Assembly (NCBI GenBank): GCA_905221605.1
Contig: CAJNDS010001735.1
Span: 1 to 62,500, forward strand
Source of the DNA: Symbiodinium natans
Taxonomy: Eukaryota; Sar; Dinophyceae; Suessiales; Symbiodiniaceae
Length of the DNA: 62,500 bases
Reading direction: 5' to 3'
The notes beneath the pieces are model-generated. The model did no database searches and was not told the origin of the DNA. It was given only the letters and a program-made list of their open reading frames with translations. How positions within the stretch are numbered: position 1 is the first letter of the stretch; every line of letters starts with the position of its first letter. Of the stretch, positions 9,401-19,955 are shown in pieces. The position numbers and the translations under genes are program-made.

Positions 9401-12313
9401 TCATGGCCGAGCCTGCCCTTGCCGTGCTTCTGCCCATGGGAGTAGGTCCCGGTATACTTGGAGGTGTCGTCCCACTCCTGGGACTTCTTAGTTGCTGAGT
9501 TCAGAAACCCCAAAAAAGTGTACACTTTCAGTTCTACAGGAGATTGTAGTACCCCAAAAAGTGTAAAGTGTGCCCACTCAGCTACTGAGACTTAGTGCTG
9601 GGCTGTTGCCCACAAAGCTGAAAGCACGGCATCTTGGTTCTTAAGTTTAGGTAGAAGTAGCTATAATCGGAACCCAGAACCAACAACAGTACTACAGTGT
9701 AGTACTCCAAAACCCAGGGAAGCTTGTCGTGAAAGTCAGTCATGAGGTTTAAGGGCTGGCTGGTAGGGCTCTCGGGGTGTGGATTTCACAAGCATGTCCC
9801 GGAGCGCCCCAGATGCTAACCCTAAAACCGAAGCCCTAAACCCTAAACCCTAAACCCTAAACCCCTAACCCTAAACCCTAAACCCCTACACCCTAAACCC
9901 TAAACCCTAACCCTAAACCTCCCGCCCCCCCCCGCGCCACACTTCAGGGGCTCCTCAACAGCCTGGCCGTGCTTCAAGTCGCTCTGCCACTCGCCCACAT
10001 ACTTCGACCTTTCGGGGGGGACACCCTAAACCCCAAACCCCAAACCCCAAACCCTAAACCCTAAACCCTAAACCCTAAATTTCGGGTTTAGGGTTTGGGC
10101 TTTGGTGTTTGGCCTGCTTGGGCTTTCGGGTTTAGGTTGTGGGGTTTAGGGTTGAGGGACCGTGAACATTTCTGAAGCCAAAAGCCTCTGAGCCCCAAGC
10201 TGCATCCAGCGGCGCCTCAACCAAACCTCAATCCCTATACCTCAAACCCTCAACCCGCTAAACCCTGATCCCTACCTCGACTCCTCCCTCGACCTCAAAC
10301 GAAAAACCCTTGCGAGGTAGCTCTGGGCTCCCGTGCTGCTTGGAGGTATAAGTGCCGTGACCTCGCCGGGTTTAGGGTCTAGGGCTAGTTTAAGGGTTAT
10401 GTGGGTTAGGGTTTCAGGTCGAGGCGGCACCAGAGTCCAGTTCTCAGTGCTTCCCCCCTATGGCTCTAAGGACTCTGATTGCTTGAGAGCTTCTGAGGCC
10501 TTGAAGGGTTTTCACACCACCTGCTGTTGCCAACATCGCCTAAGTGCCCGGCCGTGTGCTTTGCCATCTTGCCACTCTCCTGGGCGGGTATGCCCTAAAC
10601 CCCAACCCCTAAGCTGAACCGGATGGTGTGGGGCTTTCCCCAAAATCCCTGGGCCGGCGGCCATCGTAGACGTCGCCGTCGGGGTAGATGAACCGGCCCT
10701 GCTCTGGGTGACTGTGGCGGGGTAGGGTTTAGGGTTTAGGGTTTGAGGTTTAGGGTTCAGGGTTCAGGGTTTAGGATTTGGGGTTTGGGGACTCAGAAAC
10801 CTGGGTCCTTCCGAGGCTGCATCTGCAGACCTCTGAACCAAGCCATGCCTTGCAAGAACAGGCTCAACAGCCAAAACTCTGTTTGTCTTACATTCTGGGG
10901 AGTACCCCAACCCTAAACCCTAAACCCTGAATCCTAAACCCTAAACCCTAAACCCAAAACCCTATGGTAGGGGGGAGGATTTGGGGAAACCCTCTGCGCC
11001 CCTTCAGCCCTCTCGCCTTCCCATGCTTCAGGCCATCTTTCCACTGACCTTCGTATCTGGAGCCGTCTGGGAAGACCTGCCAGGGAACTTTAGGGTTTAG
11101 GGTTTAGGGTTTGGCGGCGATATGCTTCTTCAAACCCCACGAGAGCTGCAAACACGAAACCAGGACCCCCAGACCTTGCCCAAGCCCCCTTAAACCCTGG
11201 CTCGAAACCCTATCCCCATTAAACCCCATTAAACCCCATTAATTAAGCCCCATTTAAACCCCATTCAACCCCATTAAGCCCCATTAAACCCCAAACCCCA
11301 AACCCAGCCTTGTAGTTGTAGCTGTCTCCATCTGTTTGCGCAGGAGCTCCGGGCTGCGTCAGGTGCAAATTAGAGGGCGGACGGTGCTCTAAAGGCCTTA
11401 TAGTTCAGGGTTTAGGGTTTAGGGCTTAGGGTTTAGGGCTCAGGGTTTCAGGGTTTAGGGCTTAGGGTTTAGGGTTCAGGGTTTAGGGTTCGGGGCTTAG
11501 CTTAGGGTGCATGCAAGCTGGGGTTAAAACCTCCTGACCTTTCACATGGTTTGGGGGGCCTTGGGATTCAGGCCCCTACCCTGCAACGGACACAAACACT
11601 AGGAATTCAACCTGACCCAAAACCCAAAACCCAAAACCCAGACACCAAAGGGCTTAAGGGCTGGGATCCAAGGCCATGAGCAAGCACCAAGCACTCCCAG
11701 ATAAACTCTACGCTCCTGAAGGGTTTAGGGTTGAGGGTTTCGGCATACACTCAACTCCTCCTCAACGCCCCACTAAAGACCCACGCAAAAGTCCTGAACT
11801 CCCTGGACTCCAAAAATCAACCCAAGAAACCTCCAAAACCCTAAACCCCCAAAACCCTCTAAACCCTGTAAATCTAAACCCTCTAAACCCTCCAAACCCC
11901 CTAAACACCCTAAACCCCCTAAACACTAAGCCCTCTAAACCCTCTAAACCCTCTAAACCGCCTGAACCCTCTAAACCGCCTAAACCCTCAAAACCCCTAA
12001 ACCCTCAAAACCCCCCAACCTCCTGAACTCCCTTCATGCAGGGGGGGGAGGGCGGGGGGGGGGGGGGAAGTTCGGGCCTGTGCCGAACTCTTAGCCTTCT
12101 GCTGCTGCGGCGCCGGCGTGCCCGAGGGAATGGGCTGCGTTCCGCCCAACTGCTCCTGAGAGGCTTTTAGGCTTTAAGGTTTCTAGGGTTCTGGGGTTCT
12201 AGGGTTCTAGGGTTTTGAGGGTCCTGGGGTTCTTTGGGAAAATGCTTACGGTAACTCTTCACAGGGCCGTCCTTCTGCCCCTGCTTGGCCTCAGAACAGC
12301 AAGCTGTGCCCAT
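3500..12313 (-). CDS. MORN-repeat protein, many microexons
   Basis: Fourteen minus-strand exons join in phase: 11017-11076, 10662-10698, 10553-10579, 10340-10361, 9963-10008, 9413-9477, 8800-8851, 7863-7892, 6272-6308, 5840-5890, 5415-5437, 4268-4299, 3841-3889 and 3500-3547. Together they read as back-to-back MORN repeats, for example FPDGSRYEGQWKDGLKHGK, PDGDVYDGEWQDGKAHG, RMHGEGRYEWPDGRAYEG and GRKFTGQWKDGKQHGVG. MORN repeats usually mediate membrane or protein contact. Most donors are GC, a few GT, and acceptors are AG. Introns of 80-1550 bp hold telomeric arrays, polyG and introners. Likely upstream exons are the start at 12290-12313 (MGTACCSE, a possible myristoylation/palmitoylation signal) and 12096-12155; exons near 11.66-11.71 and 11.32-11.34 kb are poorly fixed. 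The 3' end is unknown; a possible last exon with a stop lies near 3345-3395. The MORN identity is certain to me; the exact edges are inferred from phase. Confidence 0.78.
3631..3692. mobile_element. Degenerate introner, family A-like
   Basis: GAGTACCATTTTTGGGGGTT and the closing GGATACCACTGG match the shared interior and end of the family A introns at 31775-31890 and 34778-34900 (GGGTTGGTTA core, GGTACCACTGG end). It lies inside the intron between the last two recognised MORN exons. Confidence 0.4.
4514..4624. mobile_element. Introner copy, family C
   Basis: Ends CCTTGGGGACCGAATGAACC and TTCATTTCGTTCCCAAGG match the two family C introns of the membrane-protein gene (33642-33744 and 35126-35232). 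The shared interior includes GGTATATGACCCCCAATTTT. Here it lies within the MORN gene intron 4300-5414. Confidence 0.8.
6551..7060. repeat. Intronic polyC/polyG and degenerate telomeric tract
   Basis: Runs of C (6561-6610, 6963-6974) and G (7019-7055) interspersed with degraded TTTAGGG units. It lies in the 1.55-kb MORN intron between exons 6272-6308 and 7863-7892. Long open frames here are low-complexity Gly or Pro translations and I do not call them genes. Confidence 0.7.
9151..9203. repeat. Nonamer telomere variant (CCCTATAAA)n
   Basis: About five or six perfect copies of a 9-bp unit, CCCTAAA with TA inserted. The same variant in the other orientation forms a second array at 53068-53165. 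Confidence 0.9.
9488..9595. mobile_element. Introner copy, family D
   Basis: TTAGTTGCTGAGTTCAG at the left and CACTCAGCTACTGAGACTTA at the right form inverted ends. The interior AGTGTACACTTTCAGTT matches the second copy at 30599-30718. It sits just upstream of the acceptor of MORN exon 9413-9477. Confidence 0.7.
9638..9718 (+). mobile_element. Element copy, family E
   Basis: AGAAGTAGCTATAATCGGAA to GTAGTACTCCAAAACCCAG matches 17888-17948 over about 60 bp. It lies in the same MORN intron as the family D copy. Terminal inverted repeats are not clear. Confidence 0.55.
11213..11300. repeat. CCCCATTAAA-type tandem repeat
   Basis: About eight copies of a roughly 10-bp unit related to the telomere motif, inside a MORN intron. 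One unit is extended by an extra AATT. Confidence 0.75.
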
Positions 12314-12360
12314 CGCCTGAGCCGCGCGGATGCACCCAACATGTTGGAAAGCCCAGAATA

Positions 12361-12391
12361 TGTTCATATATATATATACATATATATATAT
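12361..12391. repeat. TA-rich microsatellite
   Basis: Alternating TA/CATA tract just upstream of the MORN start codon, with a possible AG (GGCTCAG/GCGATG) near 12317 that could act as a spliced-leader acceptor. That role is inference. Confidence 0.6.
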
Positions 12392-12497
12392 GATATTGTA
12401 CCCAAAAAAGGCCCCCCCAATTGCGAGAATCCGTCATATGTTGTACAGTAGGAAGATCCGCGGAAGACCCGAGCAGCATGGCCTTTTCGGAGTGCAG

Positions 12498-12571
12498 GGT
12501 TTAGGGTTTAGGGTTTAGGGTTTAGGGTTTAGGGTTTAGGGTTTAGGGTTTAGGGTTTAGGGTTTAGGGTT
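12498..12571 (+). repeat. TTTAGGG array
   Basis: About ten perfect heptamers, upstream of the start of the MORN gene. Confidence 0.95.
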
Positions 12572-12714
12572 CAAGAGCTCCTGGTCGAGCAGTTTCTCGT
12601 TTAGGTTCGCTGTTTAGACCATCGAAATATACCCACCCACCCGGAGTTCCCATAACATTAAGAAATACAAGGTTTCTTCTTATTTTTAGGATGCTCAACA
12701 TCAAAACTGATGGG

Positions 12715-12866
12715 TTTAGGGTCTCAAGGGTTTAGGGTTTCAAGGGTTTAGGGACTCAAGGCTGTAGGGTCTCAAGGGATTAGGGGCTCAAGGGTTTAGG
12801 GTCTCAAGGGTTTAGGGTCTCAAGGGTTTAGGGGGGTCTCAAGGGTTTAGGGTCTCAAGGGTTGAG
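12715..12866 (+). repeat. 16-bp tandem repeat of mixed telomere and CTCAAG units
   Basis: About nine copies of GGGTCTCAAGGGTTTA, that is, a telomere heptamer fused to GTCTCAAGG, with a few substitutions. It abuts the 21-bp satellite to its right. Confidence 0.9.
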
Positions 12867-12878
12867 GGGCTCCAGGCC

Positions 12879-13380
12879 GGGCCTTGCCCACGAATATTTG
12901 GGCCTTGCCCACGAATATTTGTGCCTTGCCCACGAATATTTGGGCCTTGCCCACCAATATTTGGCCCTTGCCCACGAATATTTGGGCCTTGCCCACGAAC
13001 CAAAAGGCCCAAACAATTCGTGGGCAAGGCCCAAAATCCGAATATTTGGGCCTTGCCCACGAACATTTGGGCCTTGCCCACGAATATTTGGGCCTTGCTC
13101 ACGAATATTTGGGCCTTGCCCACGAATATTTGGGCCTTGCCCACGAATCTTTGGGCCTTGCCCACGAATCTTTGGGCCTTGCCCACGAATTTGTGAGCCT
13201 TGCCCACGAATATTTGGGCCTTGCCCACGAACCAAAAGGCCCAAAAAATCGTGGGCAAGGCCCAAAAATTCGTGGGCAAGGCCCAAACTCCGGATGTTGG
13301 GCCTTGCCCACGAATATTTGGGCCTTGCCCACGAATCTTTGGGCCTTGCCCACGAATCTTTGGGCCTTGCCCACGAATAC
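12879..13380. repeat. 21-bp satellite, partly inverted
   Basis: Roughly two dozen copies of a 21-bp unit with the core GGGCCTTGCCCACGAA followed by TATTT or a variant. Two blocks (about 13014-13035 and 13243-13288) are inverted, each preceded by ACCAAAAGGCCCAAA. The core contains TGGGC/GCCCA arms around CTT, so each unit can form a small hairpin. Because the unit is 21 bp, all six frames stay open and give heptapeptide ORFs on both strands; I treat these as by-products. A diverged relic lies at 44465-44575. Confidence 0.92.
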
Positions 13381-13827
13381 CATTAAGGTTTATAATTATA
13401 TGGTAGGAGAGGTTTAGGGTTTAGGGTTTAGGGTTTAGGGTTTAGGGTTTAGGGTTTAGGGTTTGGTCGCAGCCGAATCATGTTTTCTTGAGGTTACGTA
13501 GCTCCGAGAACCTGGTCCCTATTCAACACGCCCGGAAAAATCAAGGACACAAATGCATCCCTTACCCGCCTAAAGATTTTGGGTGGGGAGATCTCCCTAA
13601 ACCCTAAACCCTAAACCCTAAACCCTAAACCCTAAACCCTCTTTTGATTCTATGACAAAAACCCTAAACCGCCTCAACCCATAGACCAGCCGGCCGAAGC
13701 ACCCCTTGCTCTCCAAACTTTGCCTTCTTTAGGGTTTAGGGTTTAGGGCTTGGGGTTTCGGGTTTAGGGTTTAGGGTGTTTCGTTTAGCCCCTAAACCCT
13801 AAACCCTAAACCCTAGGCTGAGGTCAG

Positions 13828-16212
13828 GGGATTTGTGTCGGGATTCGGGCTCCATATTCACCGCGCGTGCCCGAGGAATCTCGCCCCCTTCAAAGCATGG
13901 CCCAGTTGTGCGGCCTACCCAAAGGCTCCAATGTAGTTCCTTTTTGGGTTGGTTATAGGGGATTCCAGTATACTACCCTAAAAAGGTACTACATAGGAGC
14001 CTCTGGGTAAACCCTAAACCCTAAATAACCCTAAACTCTAAAGCAAGTCCGGGGCTGTCACCAGAGATGCCGAGCGCCAAGGCTACGGACAACGCCGAGA
14101 GGGAAGCCCTGGGGGCCCTATAAACCCGGGCCCTCAAATGCCAAACCTCACTTTGTAAGTGGCTGCCTGGGCTTTGTGAGCTCTTTGCACTGTGGTGATG
14201 TCTGCGGGTGACAGCTTCTGGCGTTATAGCCGAGTGGGGTGTTTGCAGTGGGGGGGGGGGGGTCTGCTCGTGGAGTGCGAAAATGGGTAAACACTGCCGC
14301 TTTCCTGCCTGTGTCAAAAGAGCCGGAATCGTTGCAGCAGAGGCGGAAACCCTACACCCTGCATCATGAAAGCCTCAAGCCCCATAAGCCTGCCACAACC
14401 CTAAAATGGTTCCCAATAACCCTGCAACCCCGCAACCCCATCAGCGTTCGCCGCTCCTGAGCAACTTCGTCGGCAGGGGCCATTTTCTTTCAGGTTCGAA
14501 AGCTACAAGCGGAGCTTCGGCACCACCCTGTGCATCATGGGGGACCGCTCAGACCTTGATCTAAGACTCCCTTCACCCGCAACCCAACCGGAAAAAAATG
14601 CAATCCTACACAGGTTTCAACAACACACTCATTGAGACTCTCTCCGCGCTTTGGTGCCCAAAGGCCTGGAGAAAGGCGGCTTAATTTAGGGTTTATGGCT
14701 TTTGGGTTCCGAGTCGGCTTAGAGTGCACTAGTGGGGTTTAGAGGGCGGCGGTCATCTGAAAATGTCATATCTAGCATTTGGGTGCTTTGGAGTGGGGAG
14801 TTGAAGATGGAAGTTAGGGTTTAGGGTTTCGGCCTTAGGCTTTATAGGGCTTCGGGTTCGGCCTCATGGCGGCCCAGGGCAGCACCACGTGCAATTAAAA
14901 AACTGCGAATTCACACATCTGCAGCTGCTGAATTGTATATTGACAGGTTGGGCAGCGTCGTCGGCTGGCCACACTACCCTGTAGAACTACCAAAGTATGT
15001 GTTGATCTTCTAACTCCTTACACCCCAATTAACCCCGAAACCCTGAACCCTAGCCCTAAACCCAAGGCTGCTAGGCCCGCCAGCCAGTGGCGGGGACGCA
15101 CTTCAGCCCCTCCACCTCGATGCAGACGCAAAATCCAGGTCATTTGCCCGCCTCCCGCAGCTCGGAGGTCGGTAGCCCCCACCATGAGTACGGCTAACCC
15201 TGGCGTCGTGCCCTGTGGGCCTTGAAACTTTGCCTGGACATCCCCCTAACTTCGTTAGGATCCTCTTGAACTTTCTGGACACCTAAACACTCCTGGCTCT
15301 CTGTCCACAATCGGGCCATGGCTACCCTGCATCCCAACCTTCACAGCGCCCGCGCCATATCACAGCAAACCCTAAACCCTACACCCTAAACCCGAAACCC
15401 TAAACCCTAAACCCTAAACCCTACACCCTACACCCTACACCCTAAACCCTACCCTACGGGGGGACTCGTGGCTCCACCGCCCTTTCCTTGGCCCCTCCAA
15501 CGACGCAGCATGGGCCCGGTTCCCTTCGGTGGCCTGGCCGGCTATCTGTGCAGGGCGTAGCAAACCCGAAAAGGGTTTAGGGTTTAGGGTTTAGGGTTTA
15601 GGGTTTAGGGTTTAGGGTTTAGGGTTTAGGGTTTAGGGTTTAGGGTTTAGGGTTTCGGGTTTCGGGTTTGGGGTTTGGGGTGAGGGCATACAAGGGTTTG
15701 GGCTTTGAGTACGAGGTGCCAGGGCTTTTCAGTTGGTTCTTCTACTCTTGAAATCGCCCCTCGTCTAGGGTTTGGGGTTTAGGGCCTATACCCGAAAAAG
15801 CAATCAATTAGCTGAAATAAGTTGTCAGCCCTTGCAGATTACTTAAACTGCTACAATCAGGTTGCAGATTGTTGCATGGGGGGGACCTACTAAGTGAGCT
15901 GGGCTTCTTCTGCCAGGCCTTGCACCACCAAAGGACCGTCGAACAAGAAAAAAACTACTCCGCTGGGGGAGTGGCTGTTCTTTGTGGGGGTTAGTTTGTT
16001 CTTGGTTTCAGGGTCCCTGAGCCCGAAACCTGTAGCCCTAACCCCGAAACAAACCCTCTGCAAGAACCACCGGGCAGCTGACCCCTGCCGCATCCACCAG
16101 GCACAGGCAAGCCACCCGTTTGGGGCTTAGGGTTTAGGGTCTCGGGCACCGCCCTCCCAACCAGCCGCTACCTCACATGGCGGTGGATGGACATGTGAGG
16201 AGGGTCCGTTTT

Positions 16213-16253
<41 letters not shown>

Positions 16254-17800
16254 AGTAGAGCTTACAGTACAGGGTTCATAGAGCTTACAGGGTTCTTCAT
16301 AGGGCTTGTTTAGATTCAGGGTTGAAACTACCCTTTATAATGCTCCTCCCAGTCGGTAGATGATGCCAACTGTCGGGTTCAGTTGCTGCCCCAGAAAATC
16401 CTCGAGGCATGTACAAGTGCTTCAGGTTCGAAGCTGATGAGGCTTCTTACAGCCCTAAACCCTAAACCCTAAACCCTAAACCCTAAACCCTAAACCCGAA
16501 ACCCATATATGGGCATTTAAAGCAGCCCACAGGCACTCCCCCAGCGTGCTGGACGCTCTCAGCTCTGCAGCGTGAAGGAGTGAAGGTCGTCACGCCCGGC
16601 GAGACTGCGGCGGGGGCTGCGAGGCTGGTAAGGGTGTGGCTATATATGTGTGTATATATATATATATGTGTATATATATGTATATATATATATACATATA
16701 TACATAAATGTGTGTATATATATATATATGACATTCTATTCTGCTGTAAGAATACGGTTAGTCCCGGCCTTGTGATAAGGAGGGTTGAAGGCGTACAAGT
16801 CTTAATTCAGGGGTGGTAGGGTTTCGGGTTTAGGGTTTGATACGCCAGTTGTTATGTACTCAGGCTTTGTGGGCCCCCATGGGCCTAGCACTAAGCAGAT
16901 CTTGGTCTGCAGACGCCTTTTTGCAATCGATGAATCGAGCGCTGCACGCGGCACAGTCTATACCTTTCTCTGAGACCCAGAAACAAAGACCATACCGCCA
17001 CATGTGACCTTATTCAAACCGACCTGGCAAACTTTAAGGGCCTTGGCTCTATCGGCACACTAAGGGTTCTTTACAGGGCACTGTACTATCTTGGGGTTCT
17101 TGAATAAGGGTACTGTATGACCGTTTATGTCCTCGCTATGGAAACGTATTTAATTTAAGCTCCTTAAACAGAAGCCCGAGCAAGCATCGGCGGCAATCCA
17201 ACAGCACACCCTCCGATCTGACTGAATAAACCCTAAACTTAGCCCTCAGCCCGAAACCCTTGAATCCGAACCTCCTAAAGCGCCCCCTAAACCCTAAACC
17301 CTAAACCCTAAACCCTAAACCCTAAGACCTCAACCCTAAACCCTAAAAGCCGCATACCTGACAGAAGCTCAGATCTCAGGGCATGCTCTTTCCGAAGTGC
17401 ATCGTGGCCTTGCGGCAAGAGGGGTTTAGGGTTTGGGGTTTGGGGTTCGGGTTTAGGATTTAGGGCTCAGGGAGCTTAGGGGTCCCTGCGCTGATGCCTC
17501 GTCAGATGCACCCAACCACTACTCTTTCAGGGGGGGGGGGGAATCCAACGTGCAGGCCTGTGGTAGCAAAGGAGACCCCACAAAAGAACCGACATTTTGG
17601 TCAAAACCCCCGCGTAGGGGGCATAAGGCTTTGTTGTTTTGCGCTGGTGGGGGGTCAGGGTTGGCTTTAGGGTTCAGCGTCTGGGGGGTTGGCATTCCGG
17701 TTGTGATTCACTCCTGTTGGCGCGTTTTTTTTTGCAGGGACCCTAACTACTTCAAAGCAACCCACATTCAGGCTTCAGTCGGCCTGAACAGTGCCCTAAC
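13828..17800 (+). CDS. Candidate multi-exon gene(s), function unknown
   Basis: A run of plus-strand blocks with good splice contexts lies between telomeric arrays. 13828-13930 (contains PYSPRVPEESRPLQSMAQL) is followed by a GT...AG element at 13931-13996. Further blocks are 14494-14560 (FESYKRSFGTTLCIMGDRSD), 14947-14994 (LGSVVGWPHYPVELPK, then GTATGT), 15917-15978 (ALHHQRTVEQEKNYSAGG), 16353-16426 (DDANCRVQLLPQKILEAC), 16533-16627 (then GTAAGG), 16864-16969 (GPHGPSTKQILVCRRLFA), 17171-17225 (ends in TGA) and 17738-17800 (DPNYFKATHIQASVGL after a T-rich acceptor). The blocks may belong to more than one gene. No domain is recognised and phases were not closed throughout. Confidence 0.35.
13931..13996 (+). 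mobile_element. Short introner-like element, family F
   Basis: ATGTAGTTCCTTTTT and AAAAAGGTACTACAT are inverted ends. The element starts GT and ends AG, so it fits a 66-bp intron in the plus-strand candidate gene. The interior GGGTTGGTTATAGGG resembles family A. Confidence 0.6.
15574..15660 (+). repeat. TTTAGGG array
   Basis: About a dozen heptamers followed by TTTCGGG and TTTGGGG variants. Confidence 0.95.
16217..16252. repeat. PolyG tract, about 36 bp
   Basis: An uninterrupted G run. Its length is likely to be unreliable in any assembly. Confidence 0.85.
16640..16730. repeat. TATG/TA microsatellite
   Basis: Irregular TATATATGTG tract directly after a candidate donor GTAAGG at 16628. Confidence 0.85.
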
Positions 17801-17887
17801 CCCCAACCCCTGCACCCTCAACCCTAAACCCTTCACCATGTGGGGGGCTGTGAAGGGTTGGGCGCGCGGGTTTACCCTACTTTGTTA

Positions 17888-17948
17888 GATAGAAGTAGCT
17901 ATAATAGGAACCCAGAACAAAAAATATGAACGTATAGTACTGCAAAAC
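17888..17948 (+). mobile_element. Element copy, family E
   Basis: AGAAGTAGCTATAATAGGAA through CAAAACCCAG matches 9638-9718. The end CAAAACCCAG precedes an open block (TTTATCCCC...), so it may serve as an intron 3' end here. Confidence 0.5.
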
Positions 17949-18344
17949 CCAGTTTATCCCCCCCAAGAGCTGCACCTCGTAAGTGAAACAGTCCGACAGG
18001 CCATGTGCCGCAGCCAAGATTAACCTTGTGCCGATTTAGTTGGTGTAGGATTTAGGGTTTAGGGTTCAGGCTTTATGGTTTGGGGTTTAGGGCTTGGGGT
18101 CTAGGAGCTTGCAGAGGTCGGAGTGCAGGATGGCTCGTCCTGTTTATGGCTTAGGGCGCCTAAATCCACGATTTTCCGCCCCTAAACCCTGAGCCTTAGG
18201 GAATCTTGGGTTACATACCATACCCCCCCTTAAGAACTCTAGAGCTGACTGAACCTTGTAAAGCTTCGACGAAGCCCCGCGCCCAAATCAAAACCCTTGT
18301 CATGGGATCCCAATCTGCAACACTCCCCCCCCCCCCCCGTCCCC

Positions 18345-18440
18345 CTTAGGAATAAAAAGAGTACCCTTTTTGGTTTTAAGGGGATTATAAGGAAACCCCA
18401 ACCCTAACAAAACGAAAAAAAAGAATACTCCCGGTCCTAG
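18345..18440. mobile_element. Introner copy, family B
   Basis: AGTACCCTTTTTGGTTTTAA, the interior GGAAACCCCAACCCTAA and the end ACTCCCGGTCCTAG match the intron at 33882-34004 of the membrane-protein gene. Confidence 0.75.
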
Positions 18441-18522
18441 TAAACCCCAAAATGAGGCGCACGGGTTTAGGGTACAGGGTTTAAAGGTCCAAAGTTTAGG
18501 TCAAGGGAGTCAGACTTGGACT

Positions 18523-18680
18523 TTAGGGTTTAGGGTTTAGGGTTCAGGGTTCAGGGTTCAGGGTTCAGGGTTGAGGGTTGAGGGTTTAGGGTTTAGGGTT
18601 TAGGGTTTAGCGTTAAGCGTTTAGCGTTTAGGGTTTAGGGTTTAGGGTTTAGGCTTTAGGCTTTAGGGTTTAGGGTTTAC
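18523..18680 (+). repeat. TTTAGGG and variant array
   Basis: Heptamers mixed with TTCAGGG, TTGAGGG, TTTAGCG and TTTAGGC blocks. Variants are grouped, suggesting step-wise local amplification. Confidence 0.9.
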
Positions 18681-18824
18681 ACCAAGGATCCCATCTGAGG
18701 AGAGAGCCGCGGGCCCAGCCCCCTCAAGAAGAGCCGAGCTAGGGACCTGGGCTTTGCTTGGGGTCTGGGATTTAGGGTTTGGGGTTTTCGCGGTCAGCTT
18801 AAGGTTTAGGGTTTGGGGTTCAGG

Positions 18825-18979
18825 GTTTGGGGGGTTTGGGGGGTTTGGGGGGTTTGGGGGGTTTGGGGGGTGTGGGGGGTTTAGGGGGTTTAGGGGGCTT
18901 TGGGGGGTTTGGGGGGTTTGGGGGGTTTGGGGGGTTTGGGGGGTTTGGGGGGTTTGGGGGGCTTGGGGGGCTTGGGGGG
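18825..18979 (+). repeat. Nonamer array (GGGGGGTTT)n
   Basis: About sixteen copies of a G-rich 9-mer, with a few GGGGGGTTTA variants. It gives Gly/Phe and Pro low-complexity ORFs on opposite strands, which I do not call genes. Confidence 0.9.
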
Positions 18980-19186
18980 ATTTCGGGCTGATTATGACTT
19001 TTGCGGGGTTCAGGACTTTCAGGGTTGAGAGTCTGGACATTGGGGGTTGTTTGAGTTACGACTTTGTTTGAGGCTCCTAAAGCCCTAACGGGTTTCGTTT
19101 TCATGGTTTGGGAAAGCCCCAAACCCTCGACCCGCGGCATTGCTCATGAGAGGTTGCTAAGCCTGCTTCCCCCTAAACAACCATTT

Positions 19187-19297
19187 GCTTAAGAACCCCA
19201 CCCAACAAAATAGAGAAAAACAAACCCCCTTAATATTGCCCTTATAGGGATGATTACAGTCTTTTTTTTTTTTGGGGGGGGGGGGGGGTTCTTAAGC
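19187..19297. mobile_element. Introner copy, family I
   Basis: GCTTAAGAACCCC and GGGGTTCTTAAGC are perfect inverted ends around 85 bp that include a T12-G15 tract. On the plus strand it starts GC and continues to CAG at 19300, which fits a GC-AG intron. A related copy is at 54335-54434. Confidence 0.7.
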
Positions 19298-19667
19298 AGA
19301 CAGTAGTAAACCAACCTTGCACCCAACGACAGAACTTCGGCCGCGCGGCTGACCGCCAAAGTACTGGCGCAGGGATATTTTCTCCTGGCGTGCAATACAG
19401 GGTTCAGGGTTCCAGGGTTTAGGGTTCAAGGCATGGGGATCCAACAAGGCGTAGACCTCTAAACCTAAACAATGCAGGGCCTCTCCGGGGCAGGCGATGA
19501 GGCATCAGTGAGATGGGGCCCTTCCAGCATCAGGGCATCAGGGGGTAGGGGGGGGGACCTTTCCGGCATAGATGGGCAAGCGAGCAAGCGAGCATCAAGG
19601 CATCAGTCGGCCAGGATCGTGGGCATCAGTGGGTGAAGACGTGCTTCTCTTCATGTCTGTTCTGTAG

Positions 19668-19955
19668 GCCCTCCCGGCACTGAAACTTGGGTGTGTACGG
19701 TGAACTCACTGGAAGAACACACTTGGTCCTACAAATTCATGAAACGAAGCTCTAAACCCCAAAAGCTCTGAAACCACAAGCCCCAACCCTGGACACCCCC
19801 CCCCACCCCTCCCAAACCCTGAACCCCCCTCCTAAATCCTAAGTCCTAAGCCTTCTCCTAACTCGCAAAAGCCGAACCCCTGCCCCCTTCCCTGCCTTGC
19901 CTTGCACGAAGCAGCCTGCCCAGAGAGGCATTCAAGATCCCCGGTTGAAAAGACC
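19668..19955 (+). CDS. Candidate exons, function unknown
   Basis: 19668-19751 follows TTCTGTAG and is open with a protein-like translation (includes TETWVCTVNSLEEHTWSYKF). 19914-19955 follows GAAGCAG, reads PAQRGIQDPRLKRP and ends at GTAATT. An earlier block near 19486-19550 (GLSGAGDEASVRWG) may belong to the same gene. I recognise no domain. Confidence 0.35.

Noticed and set aside
12839-13417. Overlapping ORFs of 90-177 codons on both strands
   Set aside because: They follow from a 21-bp satellite whose unit length is a multiple of three. The heptapeptide repeats in every frame carry no independent coding sign.
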